Shown: piece by piece, positions 16,173-25,095 of the stretch
Layout of the letters: every line of letters starts with the position of its first letter
How positions within the stretch are numbered: the first letter of the stretch is position 1
Source of the DNA: Lachnospiraceae bacterium
Lineage (GTDB): Bacteria; Bacillota; Clostridia; Lachnospirales; Lachnospiraceae
Length of the DNA: 32,595 bases
Assembly: GCA_021771695.1 (NCBI GenBank)
Contig: JAETON010000031.1
Coordinates: 1-32,595 of the forward strand
Reading direction: 5' to 3'
The notes under the pieces: model-generated
Told to the model about the DNA's origin: nothing
Seen by the model: only the letters and a program-made list of their open reading frames with translations
Database searches by the model: none
Position numbers and translations under genes: made by a program

Positions 16173-17361
16173 TTATTTTTTTAACTCCTGTAATTTAGAA
16201 AGCCGCCTTAATGCTTCTTCCAAAGTTTTTTCCTCTCTTGCAAAATGTAATCGAATGAAATGATTGATATTTTCTTTAAAAAAACTGGAGCCGGGAACTG
16301 CTGCAACACCAATATTTCGGATCATCTATTCACAAAATTCTAAATCGGTATAGCCTTGAAATTGTGGAAGGTCTAAAAACTCTTGAATATCAATCAATAC
16401 AAAATATGTTCCTTGAGGTACATTATGTTTTAAACCAATTTGGTCCAGTCCATTTAAAAGATAATCTCTTTTTTTTGTATATTTATCCAAAAGTTCTTTG
16501 TAATAAGATGCAGGAAAATTTAGTCCGGTAACAGCAGCTTCTTGAAGAGGTGCCGCGGCACCTACGGTTAAAAAATCGTGTACTTTTTTGGCTGCTTCTA
16601 TGACTTCTTCCGGTCCAATCATATATCCAAGACGCCATCCTGTAATGGAAAAAGTCTTGGATAAAGAGTTACATGTAATGGTATGTTCAAACATTTCCGG
16701 AAGGGATGACATATATGTATGATGGTATGGTTCATAAACTAAATGTTCGTAAACTTCATCTGTAACGACATATGCATCATATTTAACTGCCATTCGTCCG
16801 ATGGATTCTAATTCTTCTTTTGTAAAAACTTTCCCGCAGGGATTGGATGGATTGCATACAATAATAGCTTTGGCACCTTGCCGGAATCCTTTCTCAATCA
16901 GTCGAATGTCAAAATTATATTCTGGAGGAATTAATGGAATATAAATTGGCTCAGCTCCTGATAAAATGGTATCCGCTCCATAGTTTTCATAAAAAGGAGA
17001 AAAGACCATAACTTTATCTCCCGGATTGCAAATCGTCATCATGGCACACATCATTGCTTCTGTTCCGCCGCAGGTAACGACAACTTCTGTATTTGGATTA
17101 ATTTCTCTGCCAATTGCCTGCCCCTGTTTTTTAGCTAATGCTTCTCGTAAATTCTGGGGCACCAAAAGTAATAGAATATTGGTGCGGCCCTTTATAAGCA
17201 GCTTTCGCTAAAGCATCCAGCATTTCTTTTGGAGGATCAAAATCGGGAAATCCCTGTGACAGATTTATGGCATGATATTGATCGCTGATACGAGTCATTC
17301 TGCGTATAACAGAATCTGTAAAAGTTTGTACACGGCTGCTTAATTTCTCTTGGTGATTCAT
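16173..17361 (-). pseudogene. Class I/II PLP aminotransferase, broken by a frameshift and a stop
   Basis: The intact parent would be about 395 residues. The N-terminal part (17361 leftward) reads LSQGFPDFDPP, typical of aspartate/methionine/kynurenine-type aminotransferases. At about 17150 an extra base breaks the frame, and the sequence resumes as NLREALAKKQG in the frame covering 17165-16326. The PLP lysine region SLSKTFSITGWRLGY and EVYEHLVYEP are present. That frame then meets TAG at 16326-16328, where Trp (TGG) is expected, and continues in frame as MIRNIGVAAVPGSSFF to a natural TAA at 16173. Two independent lesions make it a pseudogene unless the assembly is wrong. Confidence 0.9.
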
Positions 17362-17421
17362 AAATTATGCTCCTTCTTTCTAGTGGTTGTATGAATTCAT
17401 TAATATTTTCATATATGTTTG

Positions 17422-18309
17422 CTAGGAAAATTCTCTGTTTATACAATATTGTATCACAGATTCTATTTGAGGAGAAACCCATTTATCTCGATGATATAAT
17501 AATTGTTTCCATACTTTAATTTCAAAATCAGCTGGATTTAGATAAATTATTTTACCCTTCGCAATACTTTTGGCAGTAACATAGTCAGGTAAAAGAGAAA
17601 TGCCAGCTCCTTGTTCGATTAAAGAGCATATTAAACTTGTACTTCCGATTTCTAACACCGGTTGTATTTCTAAAGACATTTCTGCTAATTTTTCATCCAT
17701 TAATCTTCGATAACTCATACCTTTTTCCGTTAAAATAAATGGCTGTTGTATTAATTCTTGAATGGAAATTGTGTTTGCCTGCGCCAATGGACACTGAGGA
17801 CTGGCTACAAAGTGTACACCTACTTTTTCTTCTTTCACAATGACATATTCTGTATCATAAATATGGTTATCCAATGTTAAAATAAGGTCTGCTTCATTAT
17901 GATTTAATAATCGAAACATTTCTTCTGTTCCAGCTGCAATAATTTTTAAAGTGATTCCGGAATGCTGATTCCTGAAATCCAAAAATTTTTCATTTAATAG
18001 GGAATCACATAAAGAATCTGCCATGGCTAATCGAATGTGACCATTTACTCTTTGTTCATCTTGAATATTTTTTTCTAACTCCTGTGTCAGTTTATTAATT
18101 TGATGAGCGTATTCTAAAACTTCTCTTCCTTTTTCCGTGAGAGCAATCGTATGATTAATTCTTTCAAATAACTGTGAATCTAATTCAGATTCCAATTGTT
18201 TGATTTGAAAGGATATGGTGGATTGAGAATAGCCTAATGTTTTCGCAGCTTTTGTAAAGCTATTCAACTCTGCAACATGAATAAATGTAATTAAATTTTT
18301 AATATCCAA
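17422..18309 (-). CDS. LysR-family transcriptional regulator
   Basis: 295 residues, usual length. N-terminal winged helix (LNSFTKAAKTLGYSQSTISFQIKQLE, about 15-40) and a C-terminal periplasmic-binding-like effector domain. The start is TTG at 18309 after GGAG; no ATG gives a full HTH. It is divergent from the AGCS symporter gene at 18430, with a 9-bp inverted repeat between them, and upstream of the broken aminotransferase on the same strand. The natural guess is amino-acid-responsive control of the symporter and formerly the aminotransferase. Confidence 0.92.
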   Translation of the reverse strand: MDIKNLITFIHVAELNSFTKAAKTLGYSQSTISFQIKQLESELDSQLFERINHTIALTEKGREVLEYAHQINKLTQELEKNIQDEQRVNGHIRLAMADSLCDSLLNEKFLDFRNQHSGITLKIIAAGTEEMFRLLNHNEADLILTLDNHIYDTEYVIVKEEKVGVHFVASPQCPLAQANTISIQELIQQPFILTEKGMSYRRLMDEKLAEMSLEIQPVLEIGSTSLICSLIEQGAGISLLPDYVTAKSIAKGKIIYLNPADFEIKVWKQLLYHRDKWVSPQIESVIQYCINREFS

Positions 18310-18370
18310 TGCTTTTACTCCATCTATTTTCTCGATTCTTTATATTATAATTATTAATTTTACAGATACT

Positions 18371-18403
18371 TATTTCTACTATATACTAAATAGCGTAGAA
18401 ATA
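18371..18403. promoter_or_regulatory. Candidate LysR operator between divergent genes
   Basis: TATTTCTAC (18371-18379) and GTAGAAATA (18395-18403) form an exact 9-bp inverted repeat with a 15-base spacer in the 120-base gap between the LysR gene and the symporter gene. Position and size suit a LysR site. It ends 26 bases before the symporter start, so it could also form a leader hairpin. Confidence 0.55.
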
Positions 18404-18429
18404 CAAATATATGCAAGGAGAACGTACAA

Positions 18430-19818
18430 ATGAAGATAATTCAATTCATATATCATTTGTTGTGGGGTGATTTAATTACGCTTCCATTGCCTGGCGGAGG
18501 GTCTGTTGGATTTTCTATTTTGGTTTTGATTCTAATTCCTTCTGGAATTTATTTTACTATTCGGATGAGATTTCTTCCATTTCGTTTATTTCCAGAGATG
18601 CTTCGTGTTGCAACTGAAAAGAAAAGACGTTCCGAAAAAGGTGCAATTTCCGGAATTCAAGCATTGATTATATCAACAGCGACACGTGTTGGAATGGGAA
18701 ATTTAGTCGGTGTTGTTGCTGCCATTTCTGCTGGAGGTGCAGGTGCTGTTTTTTGGATGTGGGTTACTGCTTTACTTGGTTCTTCCACTGCTTTTATTGA
18801 AGCAACTTTGGCTCAGCTATACAAAGAAAAGGATCCGCTTTACGGCGGCTATCGAGGCGGACCTGCATATTATATTCATAAACTTTTTATAAAAGAAAAT
18901 TGTCCTAAAAAACATTCTATGATTGCTGTTTTATTTGCGGTTTCAGGACTGATCTGCTGGTGCGGAATCAGTCAGGTAATTGGAAATTCTGTTTCTTCTG
19001 CTTTTAAAAATGCCTTTGAAATCCCGCCAATTTATACGACCAGTCTTCTTGTAGTTATTGCAGCAATTATTGTGTTAAGAAAAAATGCTACCGTAAAGGT
19101 ATTAGATATCATAGTACCAATTATGGCAGGAATTTATTTCCTGATGACAATTTTTATTATTGTAAAAAATGCCGGGCAGCTCCCTTCTGTATTTCAAAGG
19201 ATATTCTCTGAAGCATTTGGTCTTCGTCAGGCAGCTGCCGGAGGTTTTGGAGCTGTTCTTATGAACGGTGCAAAGCGTGGATTATTTTCTAACGAAGCTG
19301 GATCTGGTTCTGCCCCTTGTGCTGCTGCAGCTGCGGATATCAGCCATCCAGCCAAAGAAGGACTTTTGCAGGCATTGGGAGTCTTTATCGATACAATCAT
19401 TATTTGCAGCTGTTCTGCAATGATTATGCTTTTGACTCCAGATAGTTTAACAAAAGGACAGACTGGAATGGATCTTCTGCAGACGGCAATGCATTACCAT
19501 ATCGGAGAATTTGGTGTTATTTTTATTGCCGTTATTTTATGGTTGTTTAGTTTTTCTACATTTATAGGAATTCTTTTTTATGCAAGATCCAATGTTGCAT
19601 ATTTATTTGGCAATCATTGGCTGTCCCAGACCTTATATAAAATTCTCGCCCTTATTATGCTTTTTATTGGAGGTCTGGCAGCCTATACATTTGTTTGGGA
19701 TTTAGGAGATATAGGAGTTGGATTGATGACAATTTTCAATATGATTGCACTTTTCCCATTATCTCATCATGCAATCAATGCACTTCATGATTATGAAAAA
19801 AGAAAGAAGGTACAATAA
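18430..19818 (+). CDS. Amino acid carrier, alanine/glycine:cation symporter (AGCS) family
   Basis: 462 residues with about 10-11 membrane segments. Hallmarks: GGGSVGF near residue 22, ISTATRVGMGNLVGVVAAISAGGAGAVFWMW (about 77-110, the conserved N-terminal signature), YGGYRGGPAYYI and GAKRGLFSNEAGSGSAP (about 280). The family imports alanine or glycine with Na+. It starts after AAGGAG. It stands alone on the plus strand, divergent from a LysR regulator that probably controls it, and ends at a hairpin terminator. Exact amino acid unknown. Confidence 0.93.
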   Translation: MKIIQFIYHLLWGDLITLPLPGGGSVGFSILVLILIPSGIYFTIRMRFLPFRLFPEMLRVATEKKRRSEKGAISGIQALIISTATRVGMGNLVGVVAAISAGGAGAVFWMWVTALLGSSTAFIEATLAQLYKEKDPLYGGYRGGPAYYIHKLFIKENCPKKHSMIAVLFAVSGLICWCGISQVIGNSVSSAFKNAFEIPPIYTTSLLVVIAAIIVLRKNATVKVLDIIVPIMAGIYFLMTIFIIVKNAGQLPSVFQRIFSEAFGLRQAAAGGFGAVLMNGAKRGLFSNEAGSGSAPCAAAAADISHPAKEGLLQALGVFIDTIIICSCSAMIMLLTPDSLTKGQTGMDLLQTAMHYHIGEFGVIFIAVILWLFSFSTFIGILFYARSNVAYLFGNHWLSQTLYKILALIMLFIGGLAAYTFVWDLGDIGVGLMTIFNMIALFPLSHHAINALHDYEKRKKVQ

Positions 19819-19842
19819 CGGATTTTAATCTATAAATCAAAG

Positions 19843-19880
19843 ACAAAGCACATCTTTTAGATGTGCTTTGTTAAGATATT
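19843..19880. terminator. Terminator between converging AGCS and thrS genes
   Basis: ACAAAGCACATCT (19843-19855) pairs with AGATGTGCTTTGT (19859-19871), then plus-strand TAAGATATTTTTATT. It best serves the symporter gene. thrS ends at 19882 from the other side, and the same stem could serve it too, though the minus-strand T run is weak. Confidence 0.75.
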
Positions 19881-19881
19881 T

Positions 19882-21804
19882 TTATTCTTTTTCAACCTTG
19901 CGGATTTCCTTTGTTGTAATTTCTTTTTGAATCATTGCAAGGAAGTCATCCATAGACATCTGCCCTTCATCTCCTTTGAAACGGCTTCTTACGGAAACAG
20001 CATTGTTTTCTTCTTCTTTTCCACCGACAACTAACATATATGGAATCTTATGAAGCTGTGCTTCACGAATTTTATATCCCATCTTTTCAGCTCTCGTATC
20101 AATTTCTGCACGAACTCCAGCAGCTTTTAATGCATCCAGCACTTTGTTTCCATATTCCAGATGCTTATCAGAAATAGGAATGACCTGTACTTGTATTGGT
20201 GCCAGCCATGTAGGGAATGCTCCAGCAAAATGTTCAATTAAGATACCGATGAATCGTTCAATAGAACCAAATGCTACACGGTGAATCATGATTGGGCGAT
20301 GCTTTTCTCCGTCTGCACCAATGTAATTTAAGTCAAATCTTAATGGAAGCTGGAAATCTAACTGAATGGTTCCACACTGCCATGTTCTTCCAATGGAATC
20401 TTCCAAGTGGAAGTCGATTTTTGGCCCGTAGAAAGCTCCGTCTCCTTCATTTACCACATAATCAAGTCCTAAGTCATCCAATGCACCGCGGAGAGACTCT
20501 GTTGCCAATTCCCAATCTGCGTCACTTCCCATACTGTCTTCTGGACGTGTAGAAAGTTCTACATGATATTTAAATCCAAACAGATTATATACCTCGTCAA
20601 TTAAGCCTGCAACACCCTTGATTTCATCTTTGATCTGTTCCGGTGTCATGAAAATATGTGCATCATCCTGTGTAAAACAACGGACACGCATTAATCCATG
20701 AAGCTGGCCGGATTTTTCATGACGATGAACCAATCCAAGTTCACCCATGCGCAGCGGGAGATCACGATAAGAACGTGGTTCAGACTGATATACTAAAACA
20801 CCGCCAGGGCAGTTCATTGGCTTGATAGCAAAATCTTCTTCGTCGATGATCGTTGTATACATATTTTCTTTATAGTGATCCCAGTGGCCGGATGTTTCCC
20901 ATAAGTGTCTGCTTAACATAATCGGTGTAGAAATTTCTACATAGCCTGCTTTGTTATGAATTTCTCTCCAGTAATCTAATAAAGTGTTTTTAAGAACCAT
21001 TCCTTTTGGCAGGAAAAATGGGAAGCCAGGTCCTTCATCTCTCATCATAAACAGACCAAGCTCTTTGCCAAGTTTTCTATGATCACGTTTCTTTGCCTCT
21101 TCCATCATAGTTAAATAATCTTTTAATTCAGATTTTTTAGAAAAAGCTGTTCCATAAATACGTGTCAGCATTTGATTCTTTTCACTTCCACGCCAATAAG
21201 CACCTGCAATGCTGGTTAGTTTGAAAGCTTTCACTGGTTTTGTTGTCATCAAATGAGGCCCTGCACATAAATCAACAAATTCTCCCTGTTGATAAAAACT
21301 AATGACAGAATCTTCCGGAAGATCTTCAATCAATTCCACTTTATATGGTTCATTGCGTTCTTTCATAAATGCAATCGCTTCATCTCTCGGTTTTGTAAAG
21401 CAGGTAAGTTCTAAACCTTCTTTGACAATTTTTTTCATTTCTTTTTCGATTTTTTCTAAATCATCCTGTGTAAATGGAGTATCCTTTTCCATATCATAAT
21501 AAAAACCATTGTCAATGGATGGTCCAATTGCCAGTTTTGTTTCCGGATACAGACGTTTGACTGCCTGTGCTAAAATATGGGAAGCTGTATGGCGAAAGGC
21601 ATGTTTTCCTTCATCAGAATCAAAAGTTAAAATGTTCAATTCACTGTCTTCTTCAATTACAGTTCTTAAATCAACAACTTCTCCGTTAACTTCTCCTGCA
21701 CATGCAGCTCTTGCAAGTCCCTCACTAATATCCTTTGCAATGTCAATAACAGACATGCTCTGTTCGTATTCTTTTACAGAACCATCTTTTAATGTAATTT
21801 TCAT
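19882..21804 (-). CDS. thrS: Threonyl-tRNA synthetase
   Basis: 640 residues, normal for bacterial ThrRS. Order: TGS domain (1-62), editing domain with HTASH (72-76) and CAGPH (180-184), class II core with MNCPGG, the motif 2 region MRVRCFTQDDAHIF and motif 3 IHRVAFGSIERFIG, then the anticodon-binding domain (LAPIQVQVIPIS onward). The zinc ligands (Cys of MNCPGG, His of HRHEKSG, His of HRVAFG) are present. It charges tRNA-Thr and clears Ser-tRNA-Thr. The ATG at 21804 follows AAAGGAA; a longer frame to 21864 runs back toward the terminator and is rejected. Controlled by the T-box leader upstream. Confidence 0.97.
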   Translation of the reverse strand: MKITLKDGSVKEYEQSMSVIDIAKDISEGLARAACAGEVNGEVVDLRTVIEEDSELNILTFDSDEGKHAFRHTASHILAQAVKRLYPETKLAIGPSIDNGFYYDMEKDTPFTQDDLEKIEKEMKKIVKEGLELTCFTKPRDEAIAFMKERNEPYKVELIEDLPEDSVISFYQQGEFVDLCAGPHLMTTKPVKAFKLTSIAGAYWRGSEKNQMLTRIYGTAFSKKSELKDYLTMMEEAKKRDHRKLGKELGLFMMRDEGPGFPFFLPKGMVLKNTLLDYWREIHNKAGYVEISTPIMLSRHLWETSGHWDHYKENMYTTIIDEEDFAIKPMNCPGGVLVYQSEPRSYRDLPLRMGELGLVHRHEKSGQLHGLMRVRCFTQDDAHIFMTPEQIKDEIKGVAGLIDEVYNLFGFKYHVELSTRPEDSMGSDADWELATESLRGALDDLGLDYVVNEGDGAFYGPKIDFHLEDSIGRTWQCGTIQLDFQLPLRFDLNYIGADGEKHRPIMIHRVAFGSIERFIGILIEHFAGAFPTWLAPIQVQVIPISDKHLEYGNKVLDALKAAGVRAEIDTRAEKMGYKIREAQLHKIPYMLVVGGKEEENNAVSVRSRFKGDEGQMSMDDFLAMIQKEITTKEIRKVEKE

Positions 21805-21833
21805 TTTTATGTTCCTTTCTTTAATTATTATGA

Positions 21834-22072
21834 AATAAAAAATCCCATGGATATAAAAATCCATGGGACGAATGATCGCGGTTCCACCCTGGTTGCCAAT
21901 AAATCACTGGCCTCTCAAATGACGATAACGGTGTCAGCCGGGCTGGTTTACAGCCGCTTCGAGGTGGTCTTCATCTGCTATGATACTTAAGATACTTTCA
22001 GCACTGGGTATCTCTCTCTGGAAGTCTTTCACAGACTACTCTTCTCTTCAACGCTTTTCCTATTTCTCACAC
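21834..22072 (-). promoter_or_regulatory. T-box riboswitch (tRNA-Thr sensing) leader of thrS
   Basis: On the minus strand the T-box sequence AGGGTGGAACCGCG lies at 21877-21890. After it comes a terminator stem, TCCCATGGAT/ATCCATGGGA (21843-21868), and a T6 run. The long upstream part has Stem I features, including an AGAGAGAG stretch. ACC threonine triplets in GAAGACCACCTC (21961-21972) are the likely specifier. Uncharged tRNA-Thr would pair with the specifier and with UGG-type T-box bases and favour antitermination. Confidence 0.92.
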
Positions 22073-22101
22073 ATTATAACACCGATGAATTCTGAAATCA
22101 A
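22073..22101 (-). promoter_or_regulatory. Promoter of the thrS T-box leader
   Basis: TTGATT (22096-22101), a 17-base spacer and TATAAT (22073-22078) on the minus strand directly precede the T-box leader. The gap to the metallophosphatase gene is only 15 bases, with no terminator seen, so some read-through into the leader is possible. Confidence 0.7.
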
Positions 22102-22116
22102 TCCTAAGTTTAAAAA

Positions 22117-23313
22117 TTATGATTCTTTCAAAGTAACTTTAATCGAACAGATTTCAGCAATGGTTCCAACACGCATATTGGGACCAAACAATCCAACTCC
22201 GGAAGTTACAATATTGTGCATATTTCCTTTTTTCAAATATCCGCAGGAATTTTCCCATAAACAACTTGTAATGATGTTTCCAGGAAACATCTGTCCATCA
22301 TGGGTATGCCCGCATAAATCCATATCAACTCCTGCTTTCGCAAGTTCCTCCAGCTCTCTTGGTTCATGGTCAATGACAATCACAGGTTTTGACATATCCA
22401 ATGATTTGGTAATTTCGTTTGGTGTTTTTCTTTTGTTTATTCCACGCCCCGGACGTTCATAATCCGGTCTTCCATATAAATAAAAACTATCATCAATCAA
22501 AACCGCCTCATCCATTAAAAGATGAATTCCGGCTTCTTGTAAAAATAGATCCATCCTTGGATCGCTGGCTTTTTTCTTTTCTCCCCCAAAAGTAAATCCT
22601 GCTAAAATTTTTTCTTCAATGTCATGGTTTCCGTAAACTGCATAAACCCCATATTTACTTTTAATTCCCTTTAAAATAGAAGCCAGCTTTTTGGGATGAT
22701 CCAATGCCTTATATTCATTGTCAAAAATGTCACCGGCAATCACGACCAAATCTGGATGCTGCTTATTGATTTTTCGGACCATTTGTTTCATATGCAGACA
22801 GCCGATATTGTATCCTAAATGTAAATCCGCAGCAAGAACAATCTTTAGTTCTTTTTTATTTTTCACTTTTTTCGGAATCGATACTTGATATTTTGTTGTG
22901 TGAATTGTTCTTGCATTTGCCACACCCCATAGACTGGTAGTAAGAACAATTGCTGCGCAGATGCTTCCAACCAACGCAAATACTTTTTTTGTACATAATT
23001 TTCTATGCTCTGGTTTCCGTATATTTAGATAAATAATACGAAGTAAATCTGCAGCTACGATAGCGGCAACCATGTACATGAAAACTCCAAGCCAATAATT
23101 ACTGATTAATTTTATGATCCGACGCAGCTTTCCTGACGGCAGTAAAAATGCAATTAACATAGACATGGCAAAAAAAACATAAACAATCACTATCATTATA
23201 CGGAAGCGTTTTTTCTTTAACGTGTCATGGAAATTTTCCAGCCATTTTATAATTCGATATAAAAGATAACCATTGATTAAAAAATAAAATGGAGATAAAA
23301 AAACTGCAATCAT
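22117..23313 (-). CDS. Membrane-anchored calcineurin-like metallophosphatase (YkuE-like)
   Basis: 398 residues from the ATG at 23313, whose ATGA overlaps the stop of the radical SAM gene and is spaced 10 bases from AGGAG; a GTG 6 bases earlier is too close to that site. Four hydrophobic segments (about 4-24, 40-60, 75-98, 112-132) precede a phosphoesterase domain. Metal ligands: Asp163 and His165 (DLHLG), Asp195 (GDIFD), Asn229/His230 (GNHD), His316 (DHEP), His336 and His338 (GHTHDG). Relatives act on lipid or envelope phosphoesters such as UDP-sugars or phospholipids; the substrate here is unknown. Last gene of the run starting at 29738. Confidence 0.9.
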   Translation of the reverse strand: MIAVFLSPFYFLINGYLLYRIIKWLENFHDTLKKKRFRIMIVIVYVFFAMSMLIAFLLPSGKLRRIIKLISNYWLGVFMYMVAAIVAADLLRIIYLNIRKPEHRKLCTKKVFALVGSICAAIVLTTSLWGVANARTIHTTKYQVSIPKKVKNKKELKIVLAADLHLGYNIGCLHMKQMVRKINKQHPDLVVIAGDIFDNEYKALDHPKKLASILKGIKSKYGVYAVYGNHDIEEKILAGFTFGGEKKKASDPRMDLFLQEAGIHLLMDEAVLIDDSFYLYGRPDYERPGRGINKRKTPNEITKSLDMSKPVIVIDHEPRELEELAKAGVDMDLCGHTHDGQMFPGNIITSCLWENSCGYLKKGNMHNIVTSGVGLFGPNMRVGTIAEICSIKVTLKES

Positions 23314-25040
23314 AGGCACATTTCTCCTGTATTTATCGGAATTACAAAAGCTTGATGATTTAAAGGATTACGTTTCTGATAATCAAACAATAAAATAGTT
23401 TCTTTTTCAATGCCCGTTTCATGCACATCGTATTTGAACTTTTCAATATGCATCATCTTCCGCATGTTTTTTTGTGCATAAGATGCAAGATTTGGTGTTT
23501 TTGAAAGAATTTCATCGTAGATATAATAAAGTTCTTCTTTTCCAATCGAATATTCTCCAGTAAACTTTGGACGATTTTTAATATTTTCTCGTAAATATAA
23601 ATCAAAAGTCAAAAGTTCACGGTAAAAAGATATTCTATGATTTTTTACATTTTGCTTTATAAAAGCATATAAAATTTCATATCTGGAAATTCTGGAGTGA
23701 TTTATTTTGTGATAATTATTTTCTTCATAAAATTCTCCAAGTTTTTGGTACATTTCAAAAGGAGAAGAAAATTCCTGCTCCAAATATTTCATCGTATATG
23801 AAAATTGACCGCTGTTGTAATAAGTCTCTACCATATTTTCAACAGATTTAAGTATCAGTATGTTCTCATATGAGAGCCATTTTGTATATAAAACCTCATA
23901 AGGCGGAATATCTTTATATACTAAACCATATGCCTCTTTTTGTTCTTCCATATAAGAACCCTTTAAAACTTTTAAAAAACCTAGCTGCAGTTGTTCAGGT
24001 TTCACTGCATAGACATCATTAAATGATTGCTCAAAGCTTGACAAATCTTCGTAAGGAAGTCCAGCGATTAAATCCAAATGCTGATGTATATTCTTCCCTG
24101 CATTGATTTGTTTCACGATTGCTGCCACTTTTTTAAAGTCCATCTTCCGGTGAATTTCGTCAATTGTCTCTGGATTTGTAGATTGAACACCGATTTCCAA
24201 CTGAATCAATCCGGGACGCATGTCAGAAATTAACAAAAGTTCTTCTTCATTTAGTAAATCTGCTGCTACTTCAAAATGAAAATTAGTAATCCCATTATCG
24301 TGTTCTTTGATATAACTCCAAATGGTCATGGCATGTTTATGATTGCAGTTAAAGGTACGATCTACAAATTTCACTTGAGGTACCTGATGATCTATAAAGA
24401 ACTGCAACTCTTTTTTTACCATTTCAAGATTACGGAACCGAAGGCATTTGTCCACGGAAGATAAACAATAACTGCAGGAAAATGGACATCCACGGCTGGA
24501 TTCATAATAAATAATTTTATGCTGAAAATCTTCCATATGATGATAAACAAATGGCACTTTGCTTAAATCTATCACAGGACGCCATGGATTTTCAATGATC
24601 TTTGTTTCCTCTCGATAAGTAATTCCGCCAATTTGAGCTAAATCTTCTCTTTTACCATGGTAATAATCCATAACTTCTAAGAAGGTTTCTTCCCCTTCTC
24701 CCTTCATTACACCAGTGACTTGCGGAAGTCTTTCTAAAACATTTTTTGCATCATAAGAAACCTCCGGGCCGCCAAGCCAAACCGGCATGGCAGGAAAAAG
24801 TTTTTTTACTTCCCGAAGGATTCGTTCTACATATTCAATATTCCATATATAACAGGAAAAACAAAGAATATCCGGTTTTTTCTTATATAAGTCCATTAAA
24901 ATATCATCTGTTTGCTGATTGATTGTATATTCTGCAATTTGGATATCAGCTGTATAAGGTTTTGCATATGCCCGCAGTGAATAGACAGCCAAATTGGAAT
25001 GGATATATTTTGCATTAATTGCAGTTAATATAATGTTCAT
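23310..25040 (-). CDS. B12-binding-domain radical SAM protein (DUF4080 type)
   Basis: 576 residues. N-terminal cobalamin-binding-like Rossmann domain (1-130; the usual DxHxxG base-off motif is not seen). Radical SAM core with Cys185, Cys189 and Cys192 in GCPFSCSYC, followed by the TIM-barrel stretch to about 400. The C-terminal part looks like DUF4080. INAKYIHSNLAVYSLRAY is the family start. The reaction is unknown; such proteins methylate or rearrange unactivated carbons. It begins 55 bases after the AspA-like gene, with an AAAGGAT site, and overlaps the metallophosphatase start by 4 bases. Cotranscription with the ATP-grasp cassette is plausible. Confidence 0.9.
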   Translation of the reverse strand: MNIILTAINAKYIHSNLAVYSLRAYAKPYTADIQIAEYTINQQTDDILMDLYKKKPDILCFSCYIWNIEYVERILREVKKLFPAMPVWLGGPEVSYDAKNVLERLPQVTGVMKGEGEETFLEVMDYYHGKREDLAQIGGITYREETKIIENPWRPVIDLSKVPFVYHHMEDFQHKIIYYESSRGCPFSCSYCLSSVDKCLRFRNLEMVKKELQFFIDHQVPQVKFVDRTFNCNHKHAMTIWSYIKEHDNGITNFHFEVAADLLNEEELLLISDMRPGLIQLEIGVQSTNPETIDEIHRKMDFKKVAAIVKQINAGKNIHQHLDLIAGLPYEDLSSFEQSFNDVYAVKPEQLQLGFLKVLKGSYMEEQKEAYGLVYKDIPPYEVLYTKWLSYENILILKSVENMVETYYNSGQFSYTMKYLEQEFSSPFEMYQKLGEFYEENNYHKINHSRISRYEILYAFIKQNVKNHRISFYRELLTFDLYLRENIKNRPKFTGEYSIGKEELYYIYDEILSKTPNLASYAQKNMRKMMHIEKFKYDVHETGIEKETILLFDYQKRNPLNHQAFVIPINTGEMCL

Positions 25041-25095
25041 AGTAAATTATCCTTTAAAAATTTTTTATACAGATAGTTTACCATAAAACAGCTTC

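Noticed and set aside
16326-16328. TAG read as pyrrolysine in the aminotransferase
   Set aside because: The position is a normal Trp in my reading of the family, and the same gene has a frameshift, so decay explains it.
21980-22462. A 160-codon plus-strand frame across the T-box leader and metallophosphatase end
   Set aside because: It spans the T-box leader and the antisense of a well supported gene and has no start signal.
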